Source of the DNA: Eubacterium sp.
Lineage (GTDB): Bacteria > Bacillota > Clostridia > Lachnospirales > Lachnospiraceae
Assembly: GCA_017433615.1 (NCBI GenBank)
Contig: JAFRGW010000090.1
Coordinates: 1-64,000, forward strand
DNA: 64,000 bases
Direction: 5' to 3'
Translations under genes and position numbers: made by a program
Notes under the pieces: model-generated
Database searches by the model: none
The model's input: only the letters and a program-made list of their open reading frames with translations
What the model was told of the DNA's origin: nothing
In this document: positions 1-7,592 of the stretch, one piece after another
How the letters are laid out: each line of letters starts with the position of its first letter
Numbering within the stretch: position 1 is the first letter of the stretch

Positions 1-214
1 CCAGGTTCAGGCAATGGCCGATGCAGTAGATGAGAAGATGAGCCGGGCAGGATATGAACCGAAAAACGTTGAAGGATACCGGAATGCAAACTGGATCCTG
101 ATGGATTACGGCGATCTGGTAATTCATATTTTTGATGAGGAAAACCGCCTGTTTTATGATCTGGAGCGGATCTGGCGGGACGGAAATCTTGTCGGAAAAG
201 AGGCATTGGATTAA
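1..214 (+). CDS. rsfS: Ribosomal silencing factor RsfS, C-terminal part (cut by window edge)
   Basis: This is the C-terminal end of a RsfS/Iojap-family protein. RsfS binds ribosomal protein uL14 and blocks joining of the 50S and 30S subunits in starved cells. The reading frame is open to the left edge (codons from base 2), so the ATG at 14 is an internal methionine. Visible family signatures are the segment VQAMADAVDEKM, the stretch RNANWILMDYGDLVIHIF with its acidic DYGD core, and FYDLERIW near the end. The gene ends at TAA 212-214 and is followed at once by a terminator. It points towards lexA, so the two are convergent. Identification is firm from the DYGD region; the N-terminal half is not in the window. 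Confidence 0.9.
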   Translation, partial: QVQAMADAVDEKMSRAGYEPKNVEGYRNANWILMDYGDLVIHIFDEENRLFYDLERIWRDGNLVGKEALD

Positions 215-228
215 AAGAGATGTGTGTC

Positions 229-257
229 GGGGCTGCTTACTGAAGCAGCCCCTTTTT
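229..257 (+). terminator. Rho-independent terminator after rsfS
   Basis: A 10-bp perfect stem (GGGGCTGCTT / AAGCAGCCCC) with a 4-base loop is followed by TTTTT. It lies 14 bases after the rsfS stop and only 3 bases before the end of the convergent lexA gene. The T-run is on the plus strand, so it mainly serves rsfS. Confidence 0.9.
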
Positions 258-260
258 AGG

Positions 261-926
261 TCAGAAGAAACGCATCACACCGATCACTTTGCCGAGGATC
301 GTGAGATCCTCCACGATAATCGGATCCATGTAGTCATTCTCGGGCTGCAGCCGGTAATGCCCGTTTTCCGGATAATATGTTTTAACAGTGGCCGAATCTT
401 CGATCAGTGCCACGACCATATCACCCTTACGCGCCGCAGGCGTTTTCTCAACAAGGACATAGTCACCGTCCAGAATTCCCGCATTGATCATACTTTCACC
501 TTTTACCCGCAGCAGGAAGGTCTCCTGATTCGGAAGCCGGTCCACAGGAAACGGGAAATAAGTCTCAATCATTTCTTCAGCGAGAAGCGGCGTACCTGCT
601 GCTACACGCCCTACAACAGGAACGTTGACAAGCTCCGGTCCTTCGTTCTGCTGATTCACAACCTTCGGCTGCGGTGCCAGTGCGGCGCGGCGAAGATCCT
701 GAAATTCTTCATCAAGAATCTCTATCGTTCTGGATTTGTCCGGATCACGCCTGATAAAACCAGCCTTTTCAAGCTGGGCCAGATGTGAATGAACGGAAGA
801 AGTCGATTTCAAACCGACGGCGGCACAAATCTCGCGCACAGACGGCGGAAAGCCTCTGGTCAGAATCTCCTGCTTGAGAAAGGAGAGGATCTGCTGCTGT
901 TTGTCACTGAGTTTATCTGTTTTCAT
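261..926 (-). CDS. lexA: SOS repressor LexA
   Basis: LexA represses the SOS regulon and cleaves itself when RecA filaments form. The N-terminal winged helix-turn-helix (about residues 1-70) is followed by the S24 peptidase domain. The cleavage bond is Ala110-Gly111 in GRVAAGTPLL, the catalytic serine is Ser145 in KGESM, and the lysine is Lys182 in SATVKTYY. Length is 221 residues, normal for Firmicutes. I start it at the ATG at 926, because AAGGA lies 9 bases upstream; a longer reading from TTG at 935 would sit directly on that ribosome binding site. The upstream region has a promoter and two LexA boxes, which implies autoregulation and shared control with the divergent LysM gene. Confidence 0.96.
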   Translation of the reverse strand: MKTDKLSDKQQQILSFLKQEILTRGFPPSVREICAAVGLKSTSSVHSHLAQLEKAGFIRRDPDKSRTIEILDEEFQDLRRAALAPQPKVVNQQNEGPELVNVPVVGRVAAGTPLLAEEMIETYFPFPVDRLPNQETFLLRVKGESMINAGILDGDYVLVEKTPAARKGDMVVALIEDSATVKTYYPENGHYRLQPENDYMDPIIVEDLTILGKVIGVMRFF

Positions 927-1033
927 GATTATCAATCCTTTTTGTACGTTGAAATATCTTAAGATCCTGTTGCGTACGGAACATGTCTGTCAGTACGGCG
1001 GTAAGATCTACACACGAGTCTTCTCTTATGAGC

Positions 1034-1062
1034 ATTTTAACATAATTCAAGGAATGATACAA
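1034..1062 (-). promoter_or_regulatory. Predicted lexA promoter
   Basis: On the minus strand TTGTAT (1057-1062) and TAAAAT (1034-1039) are separated by 17 bases. This would give lexA a leader of roughly 100 bases. A LexA box (1072-1085) sits about 10 bases upstream of the -35. Predicted by pattern only. Confidence 0.55.
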
Positions 1063-1071
1063 GAAAATTAT

Positions 1072-1112
1072 CGAACAAATGTTTGAAAATGATATTGACA
1101 AACATTTGTTCG
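1072..1112. promoter_or_regulatory. Pair of identical LexA boxes in opposite orientation
   Basis: CGAACAAATGTTTG occurs at 1072-1085 and again as its exact reverse complement at 1099-1112, with 13 bases between. Both match the Gram-positive LexA operator (CGAAC-N4-GTTYG type). The right-hand box overlaps the -35 and spacer of the promoter for the LysM gene. The left-hand box lies just upstream of the predicted lexA promoter. The layout indicates one LexA-controlled divergent regulatory region. Confidence 0.88.
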
Positions 1113-1123
1113 GGATATATACT
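1095..1123 (+). promoter_or_regulatory. Sigma-A promoter of the SOS LysM gene
   Basis: TTGACA (1095-1100) and TATACT (1118-1123) are separated by exactly 17 bases. The LexA box at 1099-1112 covers the end of the -35 and most of the spacer, so LexA would block polymerase directly. This also shows that the coding start must lie downstream of about 1130. Confidence 0.85.
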
Positions 1124-1186
1124 GGTATCAACAGGAACAAGTGTTCGGTACAAGAGCAGTGCACGAATGAGAGAGGAGAAGAGCAG

Positions 1187-1534
1187 ATGAAACAGAGTGG
1201 ACATCGTTATGCAATGAAGCAGACCCGGAAGATCCGCATGCACACATTTACAGCTGTTGCGGCGGCGATTGTTCTGATCCTTATTATCACAGTGTTTTTT
1301 ACCGGCAGGCAGGCAAAGGCCGGTGATCTTGATCAGAATACGAATGCAGGAAAGTATTATACCAGTTATGAAGTGCAGAGCGGGGATACGCTCTGGACCA
1401 TCGCTGAAGCATACAGCAGCGGTTCGAATCAGAGTGTGAAGGCCTACGTGGAAGAAGTCTGCAGGATTAACCATCTTTCCGATGCCAACCAGATCTATGC
1501 AGGCAGCAGGATCTGTATTCCTTATTACAAATAA
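1187..1534 (+). CDS. LysM-domain membrane protein, YneA-like SOS cell-division inhibitor
   Basis: A 115-residue protein with a short basic N-terminus, one membrane helix (about residues 19-37, AAAIVLILIITVFF region) and a C-terminal LysM domain (YEVQSGDTLWTIAEAY to GSRICIPYYK). That architecture, the position next to lexA and the LexA-blocked promoter match B. subtilis YneA, which delays septation after DNA damage. The start is ATG 1187, preceded by GAGAGGAG. The earlier ATG at 1079 lies upstream of the promoter and would not be transcribed. The sequence is not close enough to YneA for a gene symbol; the function is inferred from architecture and regulation. Confidence 0.8.
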   Translation: MKQSGHRYAMKQTRKIRMHTFTAVAAAIVLILIITVFFTGRQAKAGDLDQNTNAGKYYTSYEVQSGDTLWTIAEAYSSGSNQSVKAYVEEVCRINHLSDANQIYAGSRICIPYYK

Positions 1535-1631
1535 TCAGCAAATTATCTTTTATTCGATCCCCTTATAGAAGGAATGCCGGTGTTCACCACCTCAACCCCG
1601 TACACCGGTTATTCCTGTCATCCCTGAACGG

Positions 1632-1701
1632 AAAGAGACTGCTGTTCCTCTGCAGGAAACAATTCCCGCCTGCAGAAGAGGACAGCAGTCTCTTTCTCTT
1701 T
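1632..1701. terminator. Large terminator hairpin between LysM and HIT genes
   Basis: A 14-bp perfect stem (AAAGAGACTGCTGT 1632-1645 with its complement at 1682-1695) is extended by TCCTCTGCAGG / CCTGCAG-AAGAGGA with a small bulge and followed by TTTCTCTTT. Both flanking genes converge on it, and the stem base is A-rich/T-rich, so it probably terminates in both directions. Confidence 0.8.
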
Positions 1702-1740
1702 AAAGATTCTATCATCTGTTGTCTGAAAACGCAGCAGATA

Positions 1741-2181
1741 TTATTTTAAAATAGCCTCGCGCAGTTTTGCTGCAACTTCTTCGCAAGCTTCATCTGTTGT
1801 CAGCTTATTGCGGTCCGGATCCATTGCGAAGATTCCGCCCCACTCAAATTCATCTTTGTATTTCGGAACCAGATGCATGTGCATATGACCTGCAGTATCG
1901 CCGTAAGCACCGTAGTTGACTTTGTCCGGATGATAGAGATCATGGATTGCCTGAGATACAGTCGCAACGTCCTCGAAGTATGCAGCACGCTGTTCCGGTG
2001 TCAGTTCGATCAGCTCGGATACATGCCATTTGCTGGCAACAATGCATCTGCCCGGATGAGACTGCTCTTTGAACAGATAGATTTTACTTGCCGGAAGCTC
2101 ACAGATCTTGTATCCGAATTTTGCGACGAGTTCGCCTTCTGCACAATAAGAACAATCCGGATGTAAAACTTCATTTCCCAT
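1741..2181 (-). CDS. HIT-family nucleotide hydrolase/transferase
   Basis: A histidine-triad protein of 146 residues. The triad HMHMHLVPK places His99, His101 and His103 as in HIT enzymes, which hydrolyse nucleoside phosphoramidates or dinucleoside polyphosphates through a covalent His-AMP. The N-terminus carries a CSYC pair typical of Hint-like members. The ATG at 2181 is chosen because GGAGGAGG lies 8 bases before it. A longer reading to 2283 has no ribosome binding site, and the family does not have that Cys-rich extension. It is a single gene between the terminator and a divergent transporter. The exact substrate cannot be read from sequence. Confidence 0.9.
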   Translation of the reverse strand: MGNEVLHPDCSYCAEGELVAKFGYKICELPASKIYLFKEQSHPGRCIVASKWHVSELIELTPEQRAAYFEDVATVSQAIHDLYHPDKVNYGAYGDTAGHMHMHLVPKYKDEFEWGGIFAMDPDRNKLTTDEACEEVAAKLREAILK

Positions 2182-2381
2182 AGTAATTGCCTCCTCCTTA
2201 GGAACCATACAGTATTTGTTTTCAGTGCATATTTTAGCACAACGTGGATCGAGATGACATACAGATTGTGAATTGCTGAGCATTGTATTACATTTTGTGC
2301 ATATTCTGATTCAGTATTTGTTATTTGCTTGTCAAGTTAACTCAAAAGTGAACAAATGCGTTGTGAAGTTGCTATTTTATT

Positions 2382-2410
2382 TTGACCTTTCAAACAGAAT
2401 CACCTATAAT
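2382..2410 (+). promoter_or_regulatory. Sigma-A promoter of the AEC transporter gene
   Basis: TTGACC (2382-2387), a 17-base spacer and a perfect TATAAT (2405-2410) lie 53 bases before the GTG start at 2464. The rest of the 282-base region back to the HIT gene is AT-rich and shows no other feature I can support. Confidence 0.8.
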
Positions 2411-2463
2411 GGTTACGTAACAGGATGGATTCCTGATGAATAAACCCGGGAGACGTTTTTGCC

Positions 2464-3393
2464 GTGTCAGCACAGACTTACCAATTAGAAACATTTGTAA
2501 TTCTTCAGCAGATGGCAGTGATCGCCTGCCTGGTTTTGATCGGTTATGGTACTTATAAAAAGAATATAATCGACAACCGGTTCTGCCGTCAGCTTTCTGT
2601 ACTAATCGTTGATTTTACCAATCCGGCCCTTATGATATCGGCAGTAATCTCAGGAGATATCACAGCAAGCAGAAGAGATGTTCTGACAGCACTTCTGATC
2701 GCAGCAGTCGTATATGCGCTGTTATGCGTGCTCGGCGCAGTTATGCCCCGTTTTCTGGGCGTTCACCGGGAAGACCGGCGGTTTTATCATCTGATGACGG
2801 TTTATACGAACACAGGATTTATCGGCATCCCGCTGGCCACGGCAATTCTTCCGGAAAATGCCATGATCTATGTGATTATTTTCAATATCATGTTCAGTAT
2901 CTATATGTATACACATGGTGTTCTGGTTCTGGGCGGAGAGGGCATTAATCTGAAGAAACTGATCAGTCCCGGAACAGTCGCGGCAGTCGCGGCGCTGTTA
3001 ATCTACTGGTTCCGTGTTCCCGTACCTGATATGCCGGCGAGCTTTGTTCATTATCTCGGAAATTCCACAACATTCCTCACCATGATCATGCTGGGGGCTT
3101 CCATTGCACAGCAGTCAATCATAAAATGTTTTCAGGACAAGATTGTCTGGAACTATATTATTTACAGGATGCTTGCGCTGCCTGCGACAATGACCATTGT
3201 GCTGAAGCATATGAATCTGAATCCGGACATGATTCTGGCATATTGCCTGATGCTGTCACTGCCGGCCGCAAATATGCCGTTGATTCTCGCAGAAAAGGAA
3301 GGATATCCGACTGCAACATTATCGAAGGTGATCCTGACGACGACACTGGTATCGTTTTTTACAATCACATTTCTGCTCAGTGTTTTGTTCTGA
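2464..3393 (+). CDS. AEC (auxin efflux carrier)-family transporter
   Basis: A 309-residue integral membrane protein with about ten hydrophobic helices. It has the two-fold repeat of the AEC family: N-terminal VLIGYGTYKKNIID...FTNPALM, and a C-terminal half with MLGASIAQ and LSLPAANMPLIL. Members export or import small organic anions such as malate or malonate, or auxin in plants. The start is GTG 2464 with GGGAG 11 bases upstream, downstream of a good promoter. The gene stands alone, so the context gives no substrate. Family assignment is firm; substrate unknown. Confidence 0.87.
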   Translation: MSAQTYQLETFVILQQMAVIACLVLIGYGTYKKNIIDNRFCRQLSVLIVDFTNPALMISAVISGDITASRRDVLTALLIAAVVYALLCVLGAVMPRFLGVHREDRRFYHLMTVYTNTGFIGIPLATAILPENAMIYVIIFNIMFSIYMYTHGVLVLGGEGINLKKLISPGTVAAVAALLIYWFRVPVPDMPASFVHYLGNSTTFLTMIMLGASIAQQSIIKCFQDKIVWNYIIYRMLALPATMTIVLKHMNLNPDMILAYCLMLSLPAANMPLILAEKEGYPTATLSKVILTTTLVSFFTITFLLSVLF

Positions 3394-3446
3394 AGAAAGA
3401 GAAGCAGTACCATTACAAATCTGCAGGCCCTGAATGATTCCTGTAC

Positions 3447-3480
3447 GATAGCTTGACAATCCCTGTCAGCTGCGCTATCT
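3447..3480 (+). terminator. Possible weak terminator after the AEC gene
   Basis: GATAGC...GCTATC (3447-3452 / 3474-3479) encloses an inner TTGACA...TGTCA pairing and is followed by TTTAT. The stem is interrupted and the T-run short. The rest of 3394-3602 holds no other gene or clear site. Confidence 0.4.
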
Positions 3481-3602
3481 TTATCAGGAGAGATGCAACT
3501 ATTCGGAAAACACAGGTTTATCGAAAAGTTAAGGCCTTTCAGAAGTGGTTTTCCCGGGTTTGTTGATATATGTAGATATATTTGGAGGCATTTACCTGTA
3601 TT

Positions 3603-4670
3603 ATGGATAAACGTGTAACGTATCATGAACAGACAGATCTGGAAAATACGATCAAACTGCGCAGTGTTTTAAAGACGCTGCCGGATTTTGCGCGTGATTA
3701 TTTCCGTGCTTCCAGTATCACGACTTCTACGAATACACGCTGTAAATATGCATATGATATCCGGTTGTTTTTCCAGTTTCTGATCTCGGAAAATCCTGCT
3801 TATAAGAACTATGATATCCGTGATTTCAGACTGGATGATCTTGACCGCGTCACAGCGCTTGATCTTGAGGAATACATTGAATACCTGAAGGTTTATAAGG
3901 ATCCGAAAACCGGTACCCTGATTACCAACGGGGAAAAAGGCATCAAGCGCAAACTTTCAGCGCTGCGGACGTTTTATGCATATTATTACAAGCATGAACT
4001 GATCAAGACGAATCCAACGCTTCTGATTGATATGCCGAAGTTACATAAAAAGGATATTATCCGCCTGGATGCCGGAGAAGTTGCCAGTCTGCTGGATCTT
4101 GTGGAAACCGGCACAGATGCCTCTATGTCAGCGCATCAGCGGAGTTATTATGAGAAGAACCGCGTCCGGGATCTGGCGATTCTGACATTGCTTCTGGGGA
4201 CCGGGATCCGTGTTTCAGAATGTGTCGGGCTGGATCTGGAAGATGTCGATTTCCGGAACGGCGGGATCCGGGTTGTCCGCAAGGGCGGCAATGAGATGAT
4301 GGTTTATTTCGGAGATGAAGTCGCGCGTGCGCTGGAAGATTATATAGAGAATGACCGTGCGGCGGTGACACCGGTTCCAGGACATGAGCACGCACTCTTC
4401 TACTCTTCCCAGCGGAAACGAATTGGTGTGAAAACGGTTGAGAATATGGTGAAGAAATACGCCCGGCAGGTGACTTCGACCAAGAAAATCACACCGCACA
4501 AGCTGCGCAGTACCTACGGCACCGCACTTTATCAGGAAACAGGTGACATTTATCTGGTCGCAGATGTACTTGGACATAAGGATGTCAATACAACCAAGAC
4601 ACATTATGCGGCAATGAGCGATGCGCGCCGCAGGAGTGCCGCCAAAGCTGTTCAGCTGCGTGAAGACTGA
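3603..4670 (+). CDS. Tyrosine site-specific recombinase (XerC/XerD-like)
   Basis: A 355-residue lambda-integrase-family recombinase. The N-terminal SAM-like DNA-binding domain (about 1-130, TRCKYAYDIRLFFQFL) is followed by the catalytic domain with the full RHRHY set: Arg203 (GTGIRVSEC), His299 and Arg302 (PHKLR), His325 (LGHKDV) and Tyr335 (THYAAM). There is no neighbouring integron, transposon end or att-like repeat, and codon use is like the neighbours. A housekeeping XerD-like chromosome-dimer resolvase is therefore more likely than a mobile-element integrase, though its length exceeds the ~300 of classical Xer. Start ATG 3603 is preceded by GGAGG with an unusually long spacing of 14; TTG 3582 overlaps that site and is rejected. 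Confidence 0.85.
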   Translation: MDKRVTYHEQTDLENTIKLRSVLKTLPDFARDYFRASSITTSTNTRCKYAYDIRLFFQFLISENPAYKNYDIRDFRLDDLDRVTALDLEEYIEYLKVYKDPKTGTLITNGEKGIKRKLSALRTFYAYYYKHELIKTNPTLLIDMPKLHKKDIIRLDAGEVASLLDLVETGTDASMSAHQRSYYEKNRVRDLAILTLLLGTGIRVSECVGLDLEDVDFRNGGIRVVRKGGNEMMVYFGDEVARALEDYIENDRAAVTPVPGHEHALFYSSQRKRIGVKTVENMVKKYARQVTSTKKITPHKLRSTYGTALYQETGDIYLVADVLGHKDVNTTKTHYAAMSDARRRSAAKAVQLRED

Positions 4671-4738
4671 TTATAGAACGACTTATAGTATTTTGCCCGC
4701 AGGATTCGTTTTGCTTACAATAAGGAGTTGTAGTTACC

Positions 4739-5953
4739 ATGAAGTTCAAAGGCTGGTTAAAACACACGTTCGGACCCTATACAATTGCAGCATGCACCGC
4801 AATCCTCTTTTATGTGATTCTCATGCATCTGGGGGATATTTTCGGTGCGGTCGGCTCGCTGTTCAAATTGTTTTCGCCCGTTCTGATCGGCATCGTGATG
4901 GCCTATGTCATTGATCCGCTTGCGCGGCTGTTTCAGCGCACAATTTTCTCAATGATCAAAAAAGAATCCATGAAACGCACATTTTCAGTCCTGCTGTCTA
5001 TTGTGATTGTACTTGCGGGCATTATACTGCTTCTTGTCTCGCTTCTGCCACAGCTGGTCAGCAGTATTGCAAACATTGCGAACAACTTCAGCTATTATGT
5101 GAATTCTCTGGAGCGGCTGATTGAACGGGCTGCAAGCCGGGTATCCAGCGACCGCGTGGATCTCAGCAGTGTTACAGATGCGACCAATAAGATTCTGGAC
5201 CGGATTGGTGAAGTCCTGCCGCAGCTTGCAAACCGGGTGATCAACACCTCATTTTCCATCGGTACCAGGCTGTTTAACGTGTTGATTTCATTTATCCTGG
5301 CGATTTATTTCCTGCTGGACAAGACCCGCCTGATGGATGGCTGCAGCTGGCTTCTTTCTTTCGTCATCAAGGAAGAACGCTATGAAGGCGTCAGGCATTT
5401 TCTCTCCCGCTGTAACAAAATTCTGATTGACTATGTTATTTATGATCTGATTGACGGTCTGATTGTCGGCGTCGCAAATTTTGTGTTTATGACGATCGGA
5501 AATATGCCCTATGCGATTCTGGTATCTGTTATCGTCGGCGTCACCAATCTGGCACCGACTTTCGGTCCGATTGCCGGCGGTGTGATCGGTGCATTTATTC
5601 TGATTCTGGTCAATCCGTGGCAGGCGCTGTGGTTTATCATCTTTACTGTCATACTGCAGACAATTGACGGATATATCCTGAAGCCGAAGCTGTTTGGCGG
5701 CACATTCGGCGTCTCTTCGCTCTGGATTCTGGTCTGTATCATTATCGGCGGCAGGCTGATGGGCGTTGCCGGCATTCTGATTGCCATTCCGTTTGCTGCA
5801 ATCTTTGATTTTATTATGCGGGATTATTTCTCACCGTGGCTGCAGCGGCGTGATGAGGCAAAAGAATTAGTAAAGGAACACAGAAACGTCCGGAATGAAG
5901 ACCTTGATAAACAGAGTGATCAGAAAGTGGAAAGACAGATTTCGGAAAAGTAA
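4739..5953 (+). CDS. AI-2E-family membrane permease
   Basis: A 404-residue protein of the PF01594 family (TqsA/YtvI/PerM type) with about eight membrane helices. The conserved core is visible: LLDKTRLM after the fourth helix, GLIVGVANFVFM, NMPYAILVSVIVGVTNLAPTFGPIAGG, and the C-terminal region with LKPKLFGG and FAAIFDF. Members export signals, ions or small molecules; some act as Na+/H+ antiporters. The C-terminus is a charged, Lys/Glu/Asp-rich cytoplasmic tail. Start ATG 4739 has AAGGAG 11 bases before it. The stop TAA 5951 lies inside a 15-bp tandem repeat (5948-5977) that supplies a second in-frame TAA at 5966. Confidence 0.87.
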   Translation: MKFKGWLKHTFGPYTIAACTAILFYVILMHLGDIFGAVGSLFKLFSPVLIGIVMAYVIDPLARLFQRTIFSMIKKESMKRTFSVLLSIVIVLAGIILLLVSLLPQLVSSIANIANNFSYYVNSLERLIERAASRVSSDRVDLSSVTDATNKILDRIGEVLPQLANRVINTSFSIGTRLFNVLISFILAIYFLLDKTRLMDGCSWLLSFVIKEERYEGVRHFLSRCNKILIDYVIYDLIDGLIVGVANFVFMTIGNMPYAILVSVIVGVTNLAPTFGPIAGGVIGAFILILVNPWQALWFIIFTVILQTIDGYILKPKLFGGTFGVSSLWILVCIIIGGRLMGVAGILIAIPFAAIFDFIMRDYFSPWLQRRDEAKELVKEHRNVRNEDLDKQSDQKVERQISEK

Positions 5954-5977
5954 GTTGAGAATAAGTAAGTTGCACAT
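5948..5977 (+). repeat. 15-bp tandem repeat containing the permease stop codon
   Basis: AAGTAAGTTGAGAAT (5948-5962) is followed directly by AAGTAAGTTGCACAT (5963-5977), then AAG again. The first unit holds the last Lys codon and the stop of the AI-2E-family gene. Because the period is 15, the second unit gives an in-frame back-up stop. Confidence 0.8.
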
Positions 5978-6001
5978 AAGCAGTCTAAGCATGGACTGAC
6001 A

Positions 6002-6036
6002 AAAAAGCTGACATAATTATTTTATGTCAGCTTTTT
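6002..6036. terminator. Bidirectional terminator between the permease gene and rluD
   Basis: AAAAAGCTGACATAA and TTATGTCAGCTTTTT form a 15-bp symmetric stem with T-runs in both directions. It serves the plus-strand permease and overlaps the last codons and stop of the convergent rluD gene (stop 6022-6024). Confidence 0.88.
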
Positions 6037-6939
6037 CAATGTTTCTTCAAATTCAGCCGGAAGCGGCGCGGTTACTTCCAGATACTTTCCGGTCACAGGA
6101 TGCCGGAAACCGATTACCATCGCGTGCAGAACCTGCCCCTGCAGTCCGCCGACCGGCTGTTTCTTCGGTCCATAAAGCGGATCGCCCAGAATCGGGTGGC
6201 CGATGCTGGCCATATGCACACGGATCTGATGGGTGCGTCCGGTTTCAAGTTCACATTCGATATAGGCATATCCTTTTGAAAGATTCTCCAGCAGTTTCAC
6301 ATGTGTCACGGCAGGTTTTCCGCCGGTCTTCACGATCGCCATTTTTTTCCGGTCAGCCGGGTGCCGGCCGATATTGCCGGTAATGGTCATCTGCTCTTCT
6401 TTCAGGGTTCCGATGCAGATTGCCCGGTATCTGCGCGTAATGCTGTGCACTGCGAGCTGTTCTGCAAGTGCACGGTGTGCGCGGTCTGTTTTACATACGA
6501 CCAGCGCGCCGGTCGTGTCCTGGTCAATCCTGTGTACAATACCGGGCCTTAAAACACCGTTGATACCGGAGAGGCTTCCTGCGCAGTGGTACAGAAGTGC
6601 ATTGACCAGCGTGTGTTCTGTGTGGCCTGCGGACGGATGTACGACCATCTGCTTCGGTTTGTTGACAACAAGCAGTTCTGCATCCTCATAGAGAATGTCC
6701 AGCGGAATGTTTTCAGGGAGGATCTCAAGTTCCTTCTGCTCCGGGAGAACGATGACGACCGTATCAGACGCCTGTACCCGGTAATTTGCTTTTACCGGAC
6801 AGCCGTTGCATTGTACCTGGTTTTCCTTAATCAGTTTCTGTACGTAGGCGCGGGATGCATCCGGCAGGCAGGCTGCGAGATATGCGTCAACGCGCATGCC
6901 GCTATCAGAATCCTGTACTGTGAATGTATATGATTCCAT
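6022..6939 (-). CDS. rluD: 23S rRNA pseudouridine synthase, RluD family
   Basis: A 305-residue pseudouridine synthase that isomerises uridines in 23S rRNA (helix 69 for RluD proper). The N-terminal S4 RNA-binding domain covers roughly residues 14-75. The catalytic domain has PGIVHRIDQDTTG with catalytic Asp139, plus the later motif LETGRTHQIRVHM. Start ATG 6939 is chosen because the homologous region begins MESYTF; AAGGA lies 14 bases upstream, a long spacing. A longer reading would run into the repeat region 6974-7093. It is the last gene of the operon that begins with the envelope protein at 12207, so it is probably cotranscribed with lspA. Distinguishing RluD from its Firmicute paralogues by sequence alone is not certain. 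Confidence 0.88.
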   Translation of the reverse strand: MESYTFTVQDSDSGMRVDAYLAACLPDASRAYVQKLIKENQVQCNGCPVKANYRVQASDTVVIVLPEQKELEILPENIPLDILYEDAELLVVNKPKQMVVHPSAGHTEHTLVNALLYHCAGSLSGINGVLRPGIVHRIDQDTTGALVVCKTDRAHRALAEQLAVHSITRRYRAICIGTLKEEQMTITGNIGRHPADRKKMAIVKTGGKPAVTHVKLLENLSKGYAYIECELETGRTHQIRVHMASIGHPILGDPLYGPKKQPVGGLQGQVLHAMVIGFRHPVTGKYLEVTAPLPAEFEETLKKLT

Positions 6940-6973
6940 AAAATAAATGTGATTCCTTTTCAAAATCGCCCCG

Positions 6974-7009
6974 GCGATCTTTGACCGCGTGCGGCCTGCG
7001 CGGCGCACT
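6974..7009. repeat. GC-rich intergenic element, copy 1
   Basis: A 36-base stretch beginning GCGATCT and ending GCGCACT, 30/36 identical without gaps to 58618-58653 on the same strand. It lies between lspA and rluD and is more GC-rich than its surroundings. It has inverted GCG/CGC pairings that could fold. Confidence 0.6.
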
Positions 7010-7023
7010 TGTGCGTCTTCCAC

Positions 7024-7093
7024 TGCGATTGTTTCAGGAAGGAAAAATCCTCTTCCTTTGCGATTATTTCAGGAAGGAAAAATCCTCTTCCTT
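7024..7093. repeat. 35-bp tandem duplication of the lspA 3' end
   Basis: Bases 7024-7058 and 7059-7093 are the same 35-mer with one mismatch (7031 G versus 7066 A). The right copy holds the last nine lspA codons and its TAA. The left copy lies in the 3' untranslated region, and the single difference turns the stop TAA into CAA. Confidence 0.93.
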
Positions 7094-7573
7094 ATAGTAA
7101 AACAGGATTAACAGGATCAGTACCGTCACGGCAACCGAAACATAGATGTCTGCCACGTTGAAAATCGGGAAGTCAATCAGACGGAAATAAATGAAATCCA
7201 CAACATAACGCTGTGTGATCCGGTCTATGAAATTTCCGATCGCTCCGGCTGCAAGAAACAGAACGGTAATCGTGAGCGGACGATACCGTCTGCCGGCAGG
7301 TACTTTGATCAGGTAGATCAGACAGATCACCAGAAAAATAATCGTTACGATCCAGAAAAACCATTGTCTGCCCGACAGCATTCCCCAGGCAGCCCCCTGG
7401 TTTTCAAGATACTGCAGTTCGAGGACACCGCGGATGATCGGGACGGGTGCCTGATCTTTGAGATGTATGACAGCCAGATGCTTTGTCACCCGGTCCAGAA
7501 CGGTCAGAACCAGAATTACAAGAAGCGCGGTCAGATAAAAGCCGGCTGTTTTTTGTTTGACAGAATCTTTCAT
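7064..7573 (-). CDS. lspA: Lipoprotein signal peptidase (signal peptidase II)
   Basis: LspA removes signal peptides from diacylglyceryl-modified prolipoproteins in the membrane; at least two lipoproteins are encoded in this window. The protein has 169 residues and four membrane helices. The catalytic aspartates are Asp117 (GNFIDRI) and Asp142 (FNVADIYVS); the conserved YLENQGAAWG motif is at about 55-64. Start ATG 7573 lies 19 bases after the aroB stop; the ribosome binding site is weak (GAGAAGAG, about 13 bases before). The last codons KEEDFSFLK are inside a 35-bp tandem duplication, so the tail sequence is probably not functionally constrained. Confidence 0.95.
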   Translation of the reverse strand: MKDSVKQKTAGFYLTALLVILVLTVLDRVTKHLAVIHLKDQAPVPIIRGVLELQYLENQGAAWGMLSGRQWFFWIVTIIFLVICLIYLIKVPAGRRYRPLTITVLFLAAGAIGNFIDRITQRYVVDFIYFRLIDFPIFNVADIYVSVAVTVLILLILFYYKEEDFSFLK

Positions 7574-7592
7574 GTAGACAACCCCACTCTTC

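Noticed and set aside
132..788. A 218-codon plus-strand frame running from rsfS across lexA
   Set aside because: It crosses a strong terminator and lies antisense to lexA; no homology is visible.
3603..4670. The tyrosine recombinase as the integrase of a mobile element
   Set aside because: No tRNA target, att-like repeats, phage or conjugation genes or composition change in its surroundings; flanked by chromosomal transporter genes.
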